DNA of 11,210 bases from NCBI GenBank assembly GCA_039914625.1, contig JBDSOU010000202.1:1-11210 (forward strand). The letters run 5' to 3'. Shown here piece after piece: positions 1 to 7,023 of the stretch; the stretch's first letter is position 1; each line of letters begins with the position of its first letter. The notes under the pieces are model-generated. The model was not told the DNA's origin. It saw only the letters and a program-made list of their open reading frames with translations, and did not search any database. This stretch comes from DATEMK01 sp039914625. GTDB taxonomy: Bacteria > Bacteroidota > Bacteroidia > AKYH767-A > OLB10. Position numbers and translations under genes: made by a program.

Positions 1-1795
1 CATAGATAGTTCCATTATGATTAATATCATAAATAAGGTTATTGATAACTTTGTTGGGTGCTCCCGCTGTGCCATCAGCAAGATGATAAATTCCGTAAAA
101 TATGGATGTGCTTGTTGAACTGGCTCCAAACATATTATGAATTCTGTTCTTTTCAACAAGTGCACCTGAAACGCTGGTGCTCAGGTAAATTCCATAGCTT
201 GTGGTAAAAGTAGTTCTGTTGGGCTTTTGAATATTATTGCCTGAAATGGTAAGATTCGTATTGTAAACACTGTAAACAGGATAGGAATAAACATCATTGA
301 TAGTGTTATTTAACACACTGTTTCCGCTGTTAATGGATGCCGATAATCCATACAATGTAATTCCGTAATAACCTGAATTTATCGTATTACCGGTAATCAG
401 GTTGTTATTTGAATTTCCACCTGTAGAATACGAAGTGTTTGAATTACTGAAAATTACAGCATGGAAATTAGTGGAAATTGTATTAGCGGGCAGATTAAAA
501 GTGCAGCCGGATATCGTATTATTATCCGCCTGGTTGGTGAGGTGAACTCCCCATCCGTAAGTCCCTGTGGTGGCATCAATGGTTAAGTTGTTTATAGTAA
601 TATAATCTGCCCCGTCAAGCTTAATGGCTGCGCGGGCATTGGTATTTGCTGATGCATTAACCATGGTAACTCCGGCACAGTTAAAAGTTATGGTATTGGT
701 TGAAGAAGCCCCGGCAATAACAGGTATTGTTATCTGCTCATTATACGGTCCGCTTCCGGCTGCCACATTAAATACTACAGGTCCTGCGATGCCACATGAT
801 AACGCATTAACAGCGGCAGTAAAGGATGTATAAGTACCAGCGGGTCCAATGGTATAGGAGCCTCCTGCAAACGGAGAGTTAACTGTTACCTGAACGGATG
901 TAGATGTCTGAGTATTGCCCGAACATGTAACCTCACAGCGGTAATAAGTGCTTGCGGTAGCTGGCGTATTAAGGAAAGAAGTTACTTGCGATGAACCCAC
1001 ATTTGTCCAGGGAGTAGCATTGGTAGTGCTGCTTTGCCATTGATATGTTTGTCCTGAACCTGTCGAATTTCCGGATAAACTTAACGATATATTATTACCA
1101 ACGCATAAACCTGAAGACGGATTAGCTGCTGAAGCACCAGGGGTGGGTGGGCTTGTACAGCCACCCGCAGGTATTACATCCATACCGAAATCGTTCCATG
1201 TAGTGTTGGTTGTACCAGTGGTAGCTACTAAAGAAGTCCCTGAACATCTCCTGTTAAATCCGGTAGAGGTTGAAGTTGTAGTGGAAAATGTTGCACCAGT
1301 TCTGTTGGAATACTGAATTTCTACAATAAGACTTTTTGTATTATCATAAAGATAAGGAGTTGTTAAAGGAATTTCAAACCATCCGGGTGCTGTTGCATTC
1401 CCGGTAATTACATATGAGACTTCATTCAGCGCCTGGGTTAAACCCGTATAAAAAGATGTGGCAGGGAAAGCCAAATCAGTATTTTGTACAAAAAGCACTT
1501 TAAAATCAGTATAGGTTGAGGTAATAGCAGATGCAGAATTCCTGAAATATATTTTGGTAATATTTCCCGAAATAGGCGTAGTATTAAAACCAGTAGCTGG
1601 ATAAAGCAACTGAGTCTTTTGACTTGCCTGACCCATGGGTATGGTATTACCAGCAGTACCTCCCCCATTTTTAAAGTAAGTGGGTGTTTGCGCATTCAGC
1701 TTAACAGATATAAATGCAAATACCAATAAACAAATTACAGCGATTAGTTTACCCAATCCTGTTTTGCGTGTTGTTGTGTAATTGTTGTTTTTCAT
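1..1795 (-). CDS. Large secreted Ig-like / parallel beta-helix surface protein, N-terminal part (C-terminus outside window)
   Basis: The frame is open from the ATG at 1793-1795 to the left edge, giving 598 residues with no stop; the rest lies outside. Residues 1-35 form a signal peptide: a charged start, a hydrophobic core (VICLLVFAFIS) and likely cleavage after LNA before Q36. Residues about 36-207 form a beta-rich module rich in Thr, Ser, Asn and Gly, jelly-roll-like in style. Residues about 213-307 look like an Ig-like domain (YQWQSS near 251, YYRCEV near 284, paired cysteines possible). From about 314 (SYTIGPAGTYTSFTAAV) a pattern typical of Bacteroidota surface proteins leads into parallel beta-helix coils, with turns such as NNTISGC (425-431) and NNLITGN (464-470). 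Family knowledge suggests an exported adhesin- or matrix-like protein with a T9SS C-terminal signal; that end is not visible, so the export route is inferred. No catalytic motif is seen. The upstream stretch shows no Shine-Dalgarno sequence and no clear -7 element. Confidence 0.85.
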   Translation of the reverse strand, partial: MKNNNYTTTRKTGLGKLIAVICLLVFAFISVKLNAQTPTYFKNGGGTAGNTIPMGQASQKTQLLYPATGFNTTPISGNITKIYFRNSASAITSTYTDFKVLFVQNTDLAFPATSFYTGLTQALNEVSYVITGNATAPGWFEIPLTTPYLYDNTKSLIVEIQYSNRTGATFSTTTSTSTGFNRRCSGTSLVATTGTTNTTWNDFGMDVIPAGGCTSPPTPGASAANPSSGLCVGNNISLSLSGNSTGSGQTYQWQSSTTNATPWTNVGSSQVTSFLNTPATASTYYRCEVTCSGNTQTSTSVQVTVNSPFAGGSYTIGPAGTYTSFTAAVNALSCGIAGPVVFNVAAGSGPYNEQITIPVIAGASSTNTITFNCAGVTMVNASANTNARAAIKLDGADYITINNLTIDATTGTYGWGVHLTNQADNNTISGCTFNLPANTISTNFHAVIFSNSNTSYSTGGNSNNNLITGNTINSGYYGITLYGLSASINSGNSVLNNTINDVYSYPVYSVYNTNLTISGNNIQKPNRTTFTTSYGIYLSTSVSGALVEKNRIHNMFGASSTSTSIFYGIYHLADGTAGAPNKVINNLIYDINHNGTIY

Positions 1796-1875
1796 ACTAT
1801 TTATGTTGTGTATGTGAAATATTAATTGATTTTATTCTTAATGAGAAAATATTTGTTTTTGAGGAATGTTTGAAT

Positions 1876-1909
1876 AAAAAAAATACCTCCACATTGCTGT
1901 GAGGCATTT
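1876..1909 (-). terminator. Terminator-like hairpin in the leader region of the secreted protein gene
   Basis: Read on the minus strand, GAGG...TGT pairs with ACA...CCTC (1886-1904, one bulged base, loop of four). It is extended by ATTT/AAAT flanks, and eight U follow at once (A run 1876-1883 on plus). This is the form of an intrinsic terminator. It points towards the secreted protein gene and lies about 80 nt before its start codon, while no minus-strand gene is visible between it and the YfhO gene 2 kb upstream. It could be an attenuator in a leader, the end of a small RNA, or a leftover of a lost gene. Confidence 0.5.
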
Positions 1910-2622
1910 AAAATTATAAATACTCTGTATGATAAATATGTTATCAAGACAAATGATATTAATTAATAAATTAAGTATGTGGCCGGTTGTTTATGGGGTG
2001 CCGGGGTATTACTTACTGTTTCTTAGTTTTAATAACTGCTAAATATTAGGAAATCTGAACGTAAATTTAAACATTAATATTTATATTATCATTATTTTGT
2101 AAAAATATTCATAAAAGATTCATTTTAAAAACGATTTCTTGCTAAACAGGAATAACCAGACGCTGAAAAGGAAAAAAACGTTCTAAGGTATAATAAGACT
2201 TTATAATTTATGGCAGATGTACCTTGCTCAAACCGATTGTAATACCGATACGGAATCCGTAATAGTCCAAAGTGATTTGCACTAAACGGCTTCTCTATCG
2301 GCATTATACCAATTTCTTTTGGATTGTTTTATAATAGGTATTGGTATAACAGCTCTAATAAATTTCGGTAAAAAACTTAGAGCGCAATGCACTTCGGTTC
2401 ACCATGAACTGCATCAACTATAATTTATTGAGAGCAGATTTCTAAATCAGAAAGCAATTATCATAGCAGCAGTGGTGTCCGTACACCAAAAAACAAGTCA
2501 TCATACAAACAAAAATCATCACATGAGGTTCAATTATTATCCCTTCAATTCAAAAAAAATAAATCTAATTCAATGAAAAAATTATTGAATGGTTTTGCAA
2601 AGGGTTTTTATAATTAATTTCC
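1910..2622. other. Long AT-rich intergenic region without a convincing gene
   Basis: No frame on either strand carries a recognisable protein. The region contains the hairpin row at 2241-2413 (listed separately). A short perfect inverted repeat lies at 2473-2488 (TGGTGT / ACACCA, loop of four). An AT-only inverted repeat lies at 2568-2590 (ATTCAAT / ATTGAAT). Tiny open frames exist, for example a 59-codon minus-strand frame starting near 2303 and a 15-codon plus-strand frame starting at 2573, but neither resembles a known family. The stretch 1910-2240 shows nothing beyond AT-rich sequence. Confidence 0.6.
2241..2413. repeat. Row of four adjacent inverted repeats (possible structured RNA or REP/MITE-like element)
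   Basis: Four inverted repeats follow each other almost without gaps. AATACCGATA (2241-2250) faces TATCGGCATT (2296-2305) with one mismatch. TTATACCAAT (2304-2313) faces ATTGGTATAA (2340-2349) perfectly. GCTCTAA (2352-2358) faces TTAGAGC (2377-2383) perfectly. TGCACTTC (2388-2395) faces GAACTGCA (2406-2413) with one mismatch. Inside the first arm pair lie two more short pairings, CCGT/ACGG (2257-2260 / 2286-2289) and AGTG/CACT (2271-2274 / 2280-2283), so a nested fold is possible. The arms of the first two repeats resemble each other. No transposase is next to it. Function unknown. Confidence 0.5.
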
Positions 2623-3036
2623 GTGAGCATCCTCCCAAAGGATTCAGGTAACAAAAAACGCAAGCTTTCTTACACTTTTGAAAACAGGCCAGCTGACGCA
2701 GAAATAAAGAAAACCATCAAAAAACCATCAAAAGCATTTGAAAACCAATCGAAAAAACCGAGAATCTTACAGTTCCGCAACCCGTTTCGGGGCTTCCGCC
2801 ACCCGATCAGCAGGGTTGGCCACTCGATCAGCAGGGTTGGCCACCCGATCAGCAGGGTTGGACATACGAACAAAAGGATGCGCCATACGAATAGGAGCTT
2901 CCGCCATTCAAACAAAAGTGTCCGCGATTCAAACAGTAGCTTGCGATTTCCGCTCACAACCGTCCGATTATCAAACCGGAGCTTCCGGCAATTAAACATT
3001 ACTGTCCCACACGTTAGCCGCAGGGAAGAAAAATGA
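2623..3036 (+). CDS. Doubtful ORF spanning the 21-bp repeat array; very basic heptad-repeat protein if real
   Basis: This is a 137-codon frame starting at GTG, without Shine-Dalgarno sequence. The first 50 residues are rich in Lys. The rest is a seven-residue repeat made by the underlying 21-bp DNA repeat, with a loose pattern of Ser/Thr/Pro, Asn/Ile, a basic or polar residue, then a hydrophobic residue and Arg or Gly (for example HPISRVG, HTNRSFR, HSNKSVR). The product would be strongly basic with no recognisable domain. Because the repeat length is a multiple of three, a second plus-strand frame and one minus-strand frame are also open here, so openness is weak evidence for coding. I include it because residue types at the repeat positions are partly conserved, but a non-coding array is at least as likely. 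Confidence 0.2.
   Translation: MSILPKDSGNKKRKLSYTFENRPADAEIKKTIKKPSKAFENQSKKPRILQFRNPFRGFRHPISRVGHSISRVGHPISRVGHTNKRMRHTNRSFRHSNKSVRDSNSSLRFPLTTVRLSNRSFRQLNITVPHVSRREEK
2777..3007. repeat. Tandem array of eleven 21-bp repeats
   Basis: Eleven units of exactly 21 bp fill 231 bp without a gap. Units 2-4 (2798-2860) are almost identical, with one difference. The flanking units have diverged but keep a common skeleton: G-C-C-A at the start, then CGA or CAA around positions 8-10, and a tail of the type GCTTCC or TGTCC. Divergence grows towards the right end. No spacer/repeat alternation is present, so it is not a CRISPR array, and no cas gene is near. Whether it is translated is open (see the ORF at 2623-3036). 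Confidence 0.9.
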
Positions 3037-3134
3037 TTTACTTGCCTCCGGCAGATAAATAAAAGCAAAGGATGCGCGTATTAAATTGTTCGCCAACTAT
3101 ACTTAAAAGGCTGCTGCCAAACAGGTTCCCTTTC

Positions 3135-3416
3135 GGAGGAAATATCTCATCAGAGTTATAAAATCAAAAGCCCCGTTTATAAGCTGTGGCTTTTAACTAT
3201 TTTAATTTTAGGAAAGCTGATGCTTATTCCACCACCACTCGCGAAAAAGAAATTCTCGGTGACCTTGTTAAAGGACTAAGTTATAAAATGATTGCTGACG
3301 AACGCAGCATTTCTGTTTTTACTGTAAATGCACATATGCGTAAAATTTACGAAAAGTTGCAGGTGCATTCTGTTGCCGAACCTGTTTCAAAAGCAATTAA
3401 CCAAAGCGTAATCTGA
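3135..3416 (+). pseudogene. Remnant of a LuxR/NarL-family response regulator (DNA-binding domain only)
   Basis: From about 3216 the frame reads a GerE-type helix-turn-helix: TTREKEILGDLVKG, then SYKMIADERSIS, TVNAHMRKIYEKLQVHS and a final SKAI, ending in TGA at 3414-3416. This is the standard C-terminal DNA-binding domain of NarL/FixJ-type regulators. The receiver domain that should precede it is missing. The same frame upstream has the family-like linker stub GGNISSEL (3135-3158) followed by two stop codons (3159-3161, 3180-3182). A GTG at 3186 could start a 76-residue stand-alone HTH protein, but the stops in the linker and the altered SVAEPV, where SxxEAV is usual, point to decay. No sensor kinase gene is nearby. 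What genes the parent controlled cannot be told. Confidence 0.75.
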
Positions 3417-3447
3417 TAAAAAATATGACCTTAAAATTCTGAGGGCA

Positions 3448-3857
3448 ATGACACTTCTACTATTATTTTTACTTGGAAAAATTTACAGCGCCAGAAAAAA
3501 TTCAATTCCCATTCCCCAAAAAAAAACAGATAAAATGTAGCAGGGCGGTGCTGCCGGTTTGGTTAGCATTCTTAACACTGTTGAAATATACACCGTAGTT
3601 GGACTTGGAATGGAAGCACACAACAACAATGATCAAATCGCAATTTTTCCAAATCCGGCAAGTGAATCAGCAGAATAAACACAATTACCACTGCACGTTA
3701 GAAATTTCAAATGCTTCAGGGCAATTAGTTTATTTAAAAAAACGGATTCAAATACTGGCGCATTTTCGCTGAATACAAAACAATTTGAGAAAGGCTTGTA
3801 TTGGGTAATAATAAAAAATGAAAAAATTTTTTGGTTAAGAAGCTGATTGTAGAATAA
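3448..3857 (+). pseudogene. Broken small secreted protein gene ending in a T9SS type-A sorting domain
   Basis: The ATG at 3448 opens a frame with a hydrophobic start (MTLLLLFLLGKIYSA), stopped by TAG at 3538-3540. The same frame continues to IAIFPNPASES (near 3640-3669), the hallmark opening of the T9SS type-A C-terminal domain, and stops at 3676-3678. The next part, LEISNASGQLVY, lies in another frame (3698-3733). After a run of seven A (3736-3742) the first frame returns with FSLNTKQFEKGLYWVIIKN. After a run of six T the third frame gives the typical tail VKKLIVE and TAA (3834-3857). Put together it is a complete sorting domain with one stop and three frame changes. The cargo part is nearly absent, so this may be the joined ends of a larger gene after an internal deletion. 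The signal-peptide reading is tentative; the sorting domain is clear. Confidence 0.8.
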
Positions 3858-3947
3858 AATAAAACTCCTTTCTTAAAATACTTTTGCATGGTAAAGAGGA
3901 AAGCGAAATTACCTCAAGAGTCTGAATATCATTTTCAATAAAAATAA

Positions 3948-6362
3948 TTATTTCTTTTTTATTTCCATAACAACTGCGCCCACAAATAAAAGTATAAGTA
4001 AAGCGGAACTAATCATGGAGATTTTTTCTCCCGTTGCGTACACCACCGGTTCAAACTTAAATTCAATTTTATGATTTCCCGGAGGTACACGCATGCCGCG
4101 CAAGACATAATTTACGCGTATGTGAGAAGTTAGTTTTCCATCAATATAAGCATTCCAGCCTTTGTCATAATAAATTTCGGAGAAGACTGCAAACTGTTCT
4201 GCATTGCTTTTTGATTCGTAGTTAAGATCGTTTGGCAGATAACTTAATAACTTTATAGTGGCAGTGGAATCGTAATTCAAATTAAATCCGCTCATATATT
4301 CTTTGAATCGTTCATCAATAAAAACAGTTTGTTTGGGATCAAATTTTGAAAGCGCATTAATTTCTGAATCTGCATTGGCTACCATTTTAAATTCTTTTAC
4401 AAACCAAACCGAACCACAGGCTGCCGGATTTAATTGCGCAATAGGTGCTTCCCCTTGTTTTGGCTCGAAAATGAAATACTTTGTGTTCAGCATGTTCATT
4501 ACACTCTGGTTATTCTTGCTGATTTGATTTTCCACCAACTCCTGGTAGCGTTTCAATTTTGCTCCATGATAACCTCCGATTGATTTATGATAGTAAGAAG
4601 TGCTTGCATCATTAAATGTGCTGACAGTTGTATTCATCACACGGTAATCAGGATCGGGATCCTGTTGAATTTGTAAATCAGCTTGAGTAGGCTGAAATGG
4701 TTGTTCTGCTTTTGATTTTTTTACAAAGTTGCTATCATTCAGATAACGTTTTGAAACAGGCCACATATCAACCAATGCAAGCAGTGCAAGAATAAAATAC
4801 ACGTTTGAAATCTGTTTGATTTTATTTTTCAGAAATGCCCAGATCAAAACTGAAGTAGCAAAAATAAAAAACAAAGAACGCAATGCATCCATGCGAACTG
4901 CATCGGCACGGTCATCACGAATGGCAGTTAACAACCAGGAATAATCTTTCAATGATTCATCCGCTTTAGCAGTGAAATCTGAAAACATGCCTGGAAGCAA
5001 AACAAAAATCAAACAAAATCCTCCTACAATATAAAGCGACCATTTTAAATACTTTATTGCATCATCTTTCTTTAAAGATCCATCCGTCATTTTTTTAAAT
5101 GCAAGAATGCCAAGCAACGGAATACAAAATTCAGCTACAATTAAAATCATGCTTACTGCTCTGAATTTATTATAACCGGGAAAATGATCAAAGAAAAAAT
5201 CTGTTAAATGAGTAAAATCATTTTGACCCCACGCTAACACTATTGAAAGTAAAGTTGCACCTAACAACCACCATTTAATTTCTCCTTTAACCACAAACAT
5301 TCCCAACACAAAAAGAAAAACCATGATAGCCCCGGCATAAGGCGGACCGCTTGTCATGCGCATGTCGCCAAAGTACAATGGAACATTTGCAATAAACCCT
5401 CTTGCCTGCTGTTCAGGAACGTTATTGTTTTTTAGTGCTTTGTATGTTGCTGATGATGTTCCCAACTCTTCGCCCGATGCACCACCTTTGAATCTTGGAA
5501 TTAACAGAGTAAAAGTTTCAGAAATTCCATAGCTATATTCCAGTGCATAATCTTTATCTAATCCTGTAGAAACCTTTTTCTCCGTTAACTCTGATTGACT
5601 GCGGGTTGAATTTTTTCCGTATTCATACGTTGCCCATAGGTTTGTTATGTTAGGTAATACAGCTAACAATGCGGCCATACCAAGTACTGCAGAAGATTTA
5701 ATAAAATCCGGGAAAGATTTTTTCAGTGCAGCATTTATCAATTCGCAAATTATCAGAATAAGAATTGCAATGAATAAATAATAAGTAATCTGTAAATGGT
5801 TTGCTGAAATTTCTATTGCAAGAGCAACTGCAGCAATTGCTCCGCCCAATCGATAGCGTCCCCGAAAAACCATAAGAATACCGGCAAAGACCAAAGGAAT
5901 TAAAGAGATCGCATGTGCTTTTGAATTATGTCCTGCAACAATAATTATAAAATGATAGGAGGAAAATGCGAAAGCAATCGCTCCTGCAATTGAAAGGCGG
6001 TAATCTGTTTTTAATGCAAGAAGCAATAAATAAAAACCGAGCAGCATCAGAAAAATATAACATGCCGGAGCAGGCAACCACAAAAACAAAACATCATTTA
6101 CATATTTAATAAGATTTGCGGGGTATTCAACAGAAATCTGGTAAGCAGGCATTCCGCAAAACATAGAATTTGTCCATAAAGGTTCTGTATGATATTTGGC
6201 TCTGAAATCAGAAATCTCCTTTGATGCACCTGTCCATTGTGCAATGTCATGTTGTTGAACTTGATTACCGCTAAGCAATGGAGAAAAATAAACAAGCGTT
6301 ATCGCAAGAAAACAACCGACTGCAATAAGATGCGGTAAGAATTTTTTAAAGTCAAATTTCAT
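3948..6362 (-). CDS. YfhO-family polytopic membrane protein
   Basis: The protein has 804 residues, about the usual size of Bacteroidota YfhO-family proteins. There are about a dozen membrane segments: one at 9-30, a dense series at about 90-240, more between 340 and 540, and a last one at 780-797. The first outer loop has the conserved HDIAQW (38-43) and WTNSMFCGMPAYQ (63-75). Further family signatures are AGHNSKAHA (143-151) and NHLQITYY (188-195). The soluble part at about 545-775 ends with YYDKGWNAYIDGK (731-743) and RVNYVLRGMRVPPGNHKI, typical of the family's C-terminal domain. Bacillus YfhO is linked to glycosylation of cell-wall polymers, and the acidic first loop plus membrane topology resemble GT-C glycosyltransferases. 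Transfer of a lipid-linked sugar outside the membrane is therefore an inference; the substrate is unknown. It follows the DUF4834 gene by 17 bp, so the two are probably co-transcribed. Confidence 0.9.
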   Translation of the reverse strand: MKFDFKKFLPHLIAVGCFLAITLVYFSPLLSGNQVQQHDIAQWTGASKEISDFRAKYHTEPLWTNSMFCGMPAYQISVEYPANLIKYVNDVLFLWLPAPACYIFLMLLGFYLLLLALKTDYRLSIAGAIAFAFSSYHFIIIVAGHNSKAHAISLIPLVFAGILMVFRGRYRLGGAIAAVALAIEISANHLQITYYLFIAILILIICELINAALKKSFPDFIKSSAVLGMAALLAVLPNITNLWATYEYGKNSTRSQSELTEKKVSTGLDKDYALEYSYGISETFTLLIPRFKGGASGEELGTSSATYKALKNNNVPEQQARGFIANVPLYFGDMRMTSGPPYAGAIMVFLFVLGMFVVKGEIKWWLLGATLLSIVLAWGQNDFTHLTDFFFDHFPGYNKFRAVSMILIVAEFCIPLLGILAFKKMTDGSLKKDDAIKYLKWSLYIVGGFCLIFVLLPGMFSDFTAKADESLKDYSWLLTAIRDDRADAVRMDALRSLFFIFATSVLIWAFLKNKIKQISNVYFILALLALVDMWPVSKRYLNDSNFVKKSKAEQPFQPTQADLQIQQDPDPDYRVMNTTVSTFNDASTSYYHKSIGGYHGAKLKRYQELVENQISKNNQSVMNMLNTKYFIFEPKQGEAPIAQLNPAACGSVWFVKEFKMVANADSEINALSKFDPKQTVFIDERFKEYMSGFNLNYDSTATIKLLSYLPNDLNYESKSNAEQFAVFSEIYYDKGWNAYIDGKLTSHIRVNYVLRGMRVPPGNHKIEFKFEPVVYATGEKISMISSALLILLFVGAVVMEIKKK

Positions 6363-6379
6363 AAGCGCTGCCGTTTGAT

Positions 6380-6643
6380 TTATTTTATTTCTGTATAATC
6401 CACATACTCCCCATCATCATTGTTTTTATTTTTCGATGATGATTTTTTGTTCCCCTTTTGGGGGCTAAGGGGCTGTATTGTATCAATAGTTATATGCCCT
6501 TCGCGTTTTTTTGCTTCTTCGCGGTAACGGTTCTGTTCTTCATTCATCTTGCGATTCAAATCAGAATAAACCGAAAAGTAAATATTTTTACGCAGCGCTC
6601 TTATGCCGAGAAGAATGAGAATAATTACCAGAAAGACTTTCAT
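6380..6643 (-). CDS. Small membrane-anchored DUF4834-family protein
   Basis: The protein has 87 residues. Residues 1-15 form one hydrophobic segment (MKVFLVIILILLGIR), likely a membrane anchor. A charged, probably helical stretch follows (about 29-48, rich in Glu, Arg and Lys), then a low-complexity Lys/Ser/Asn region and a conserved acidic end GEYVDYTEIK. The layout of anchor, REGHITID-like core and GEYVDY tail matches my knowledge of the DUF4834 family, a Bacteroidota-specific group of unknown function. It lies 17 bp upstream of the YfhO-family gene on the same strand, which supports an operon and perhaps a shared membrane role. The ATG at 6643 sits only four bases behind a good -7 element. 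Confidence 0.75.
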   Translation of the reverse strand: MKVFLVIILILLGIRALRKNIYFSVYSDLNRKMNEEQNRYREEAKKREGHITIDTIQPLSPQKGNKKSSSKNKNNDDGEYVDYTEIK

Positions 6644-6647
6644 TACT

Positions 6648-6655
6648 CAAAACTA
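6648..6655 (-). promoter_or_regulatory. -7 promoter element for the DUF4834-YfhO operon
   Basis: On the minus strand this reads TAGTTTTG, a full match to the Bacteroidota -7 consensus TAnnTTTG. A possible -33 core TTG lies 17 bases upstream (6673-6675). The ATG follows after only four bases, so the transcript would begin at or next to the start codon. Confidence 0.45.
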
Positions 6656-6698
6656 ATTTGAAAGAAAACGGGCAATGTTACTCAAAATTTTTTATTAG

Positions 6699-6724
6699 TT
6701 GATCCGGACAATAGATTATATTTG
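6699..6724 (+). promoter_or_regulatory. Promoter of the toxin-antitoxin pair
   Basis: TATATTTG at 6717-6724 matches the Bacteroidota -7 consensus TAnnTTTG. A TTG at 6699-6701 could serve as -33 core, but its 15-base spacing is shorter than usual. The toxin ATG at 6732 is seven bases behind the element, so a leaderless transcript is likely. Confidence 0.5.
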
Positions 6725-6731
6725 CCAATAA

Positions 6732-7023
6732 ATGGCGAATCAATTTTATTTTACGAAACATGCGCTTATTGAAATGGATAATGATGGGATAAGCGTGGAT
6801 GAAGTAAAAAAAATTGCATTGGAAGGCGAAGCCCTCAAAGTGTACCCATACGACAAAAAAAGGAATGTCCGAATTAAAGTTTGACAGATCAGCAGACACC
6901 AATGAACCCGTTCATGTTGTTTGTGCTCATCACAATGAAATTATCCACATCATAACAGCATATAAACCAGGTAGCGAATTATGGGAATCAGATTATAAAA
7001 CAAGAAAAATATTTAAAACATGA
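6732..7023 (+). pseudogene. DUF4258-family (RelE-like) toxin, frame broken at a run of seven A
   Basis: From ATG 6732 the frame reads MANQFYFTKHALIEMDNDG and on to PYDKK, then runs out of register at seven A (6855-6861) and stops at 6882-6884. The second frame picks up directly with GMSELKF and gives NEPVHVVCAHHNEIIHIITA, YKPGSELW and a final RKIFKT before TGA at 7021-7023. Removing one A joins both halves into a 96-residue protein of normal DUF4258 size: the HA..M...GIS start, then HVV and IITAYKP in the family's places. DUF4258 proteins are RelE-fold-like partners in type II toxin-antitoxin pairs, presumably RNases; activity here is inference. TAA at 6729-6731 fixes the start. The gene overlaps the antitoxin by ATGA. 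As written no full toxin is made, unless slippage at the A run restores the frame. Confidence 0.75.

Noticed and set aside
1438..1695. Minus-strand ORF of 85 codons inside the secreted protein gene
   Set aside because: It overlaps the signal peptide and N-terminal module of the longer frame on the same strand and shows no family features.
2301..2350. Insertion sequence ends (perfect 10-bp inverted repeat)
   Set aside because: Only 26 bases lie between the arms, no target-site duplication is evident and there is no transposase; a hairpin or palindromic repeat explains it better.
2738..2995. Second plus-strand ORF in the array (ATRSAGL-type repeats)
   Set aside because: It overlaps the other frame, starts inside the Lys-rich part and gains a stop in the last unit. 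No independent evidence for translation.
2777..3007. CRISPR array
   Set aside because: The repeats are contiguous 21-mers without spacers, degenerate at the edges, and no cas gene is in the window.
2670..3068. Minus-strand ORF of 132 codons across the 21-bp array
   Set aside because: It starts at TTG, and its regular Leu-rich heptads are the mirror of the 21-bp repeat. A repeat length divisible by three keeps several frames open without selection.
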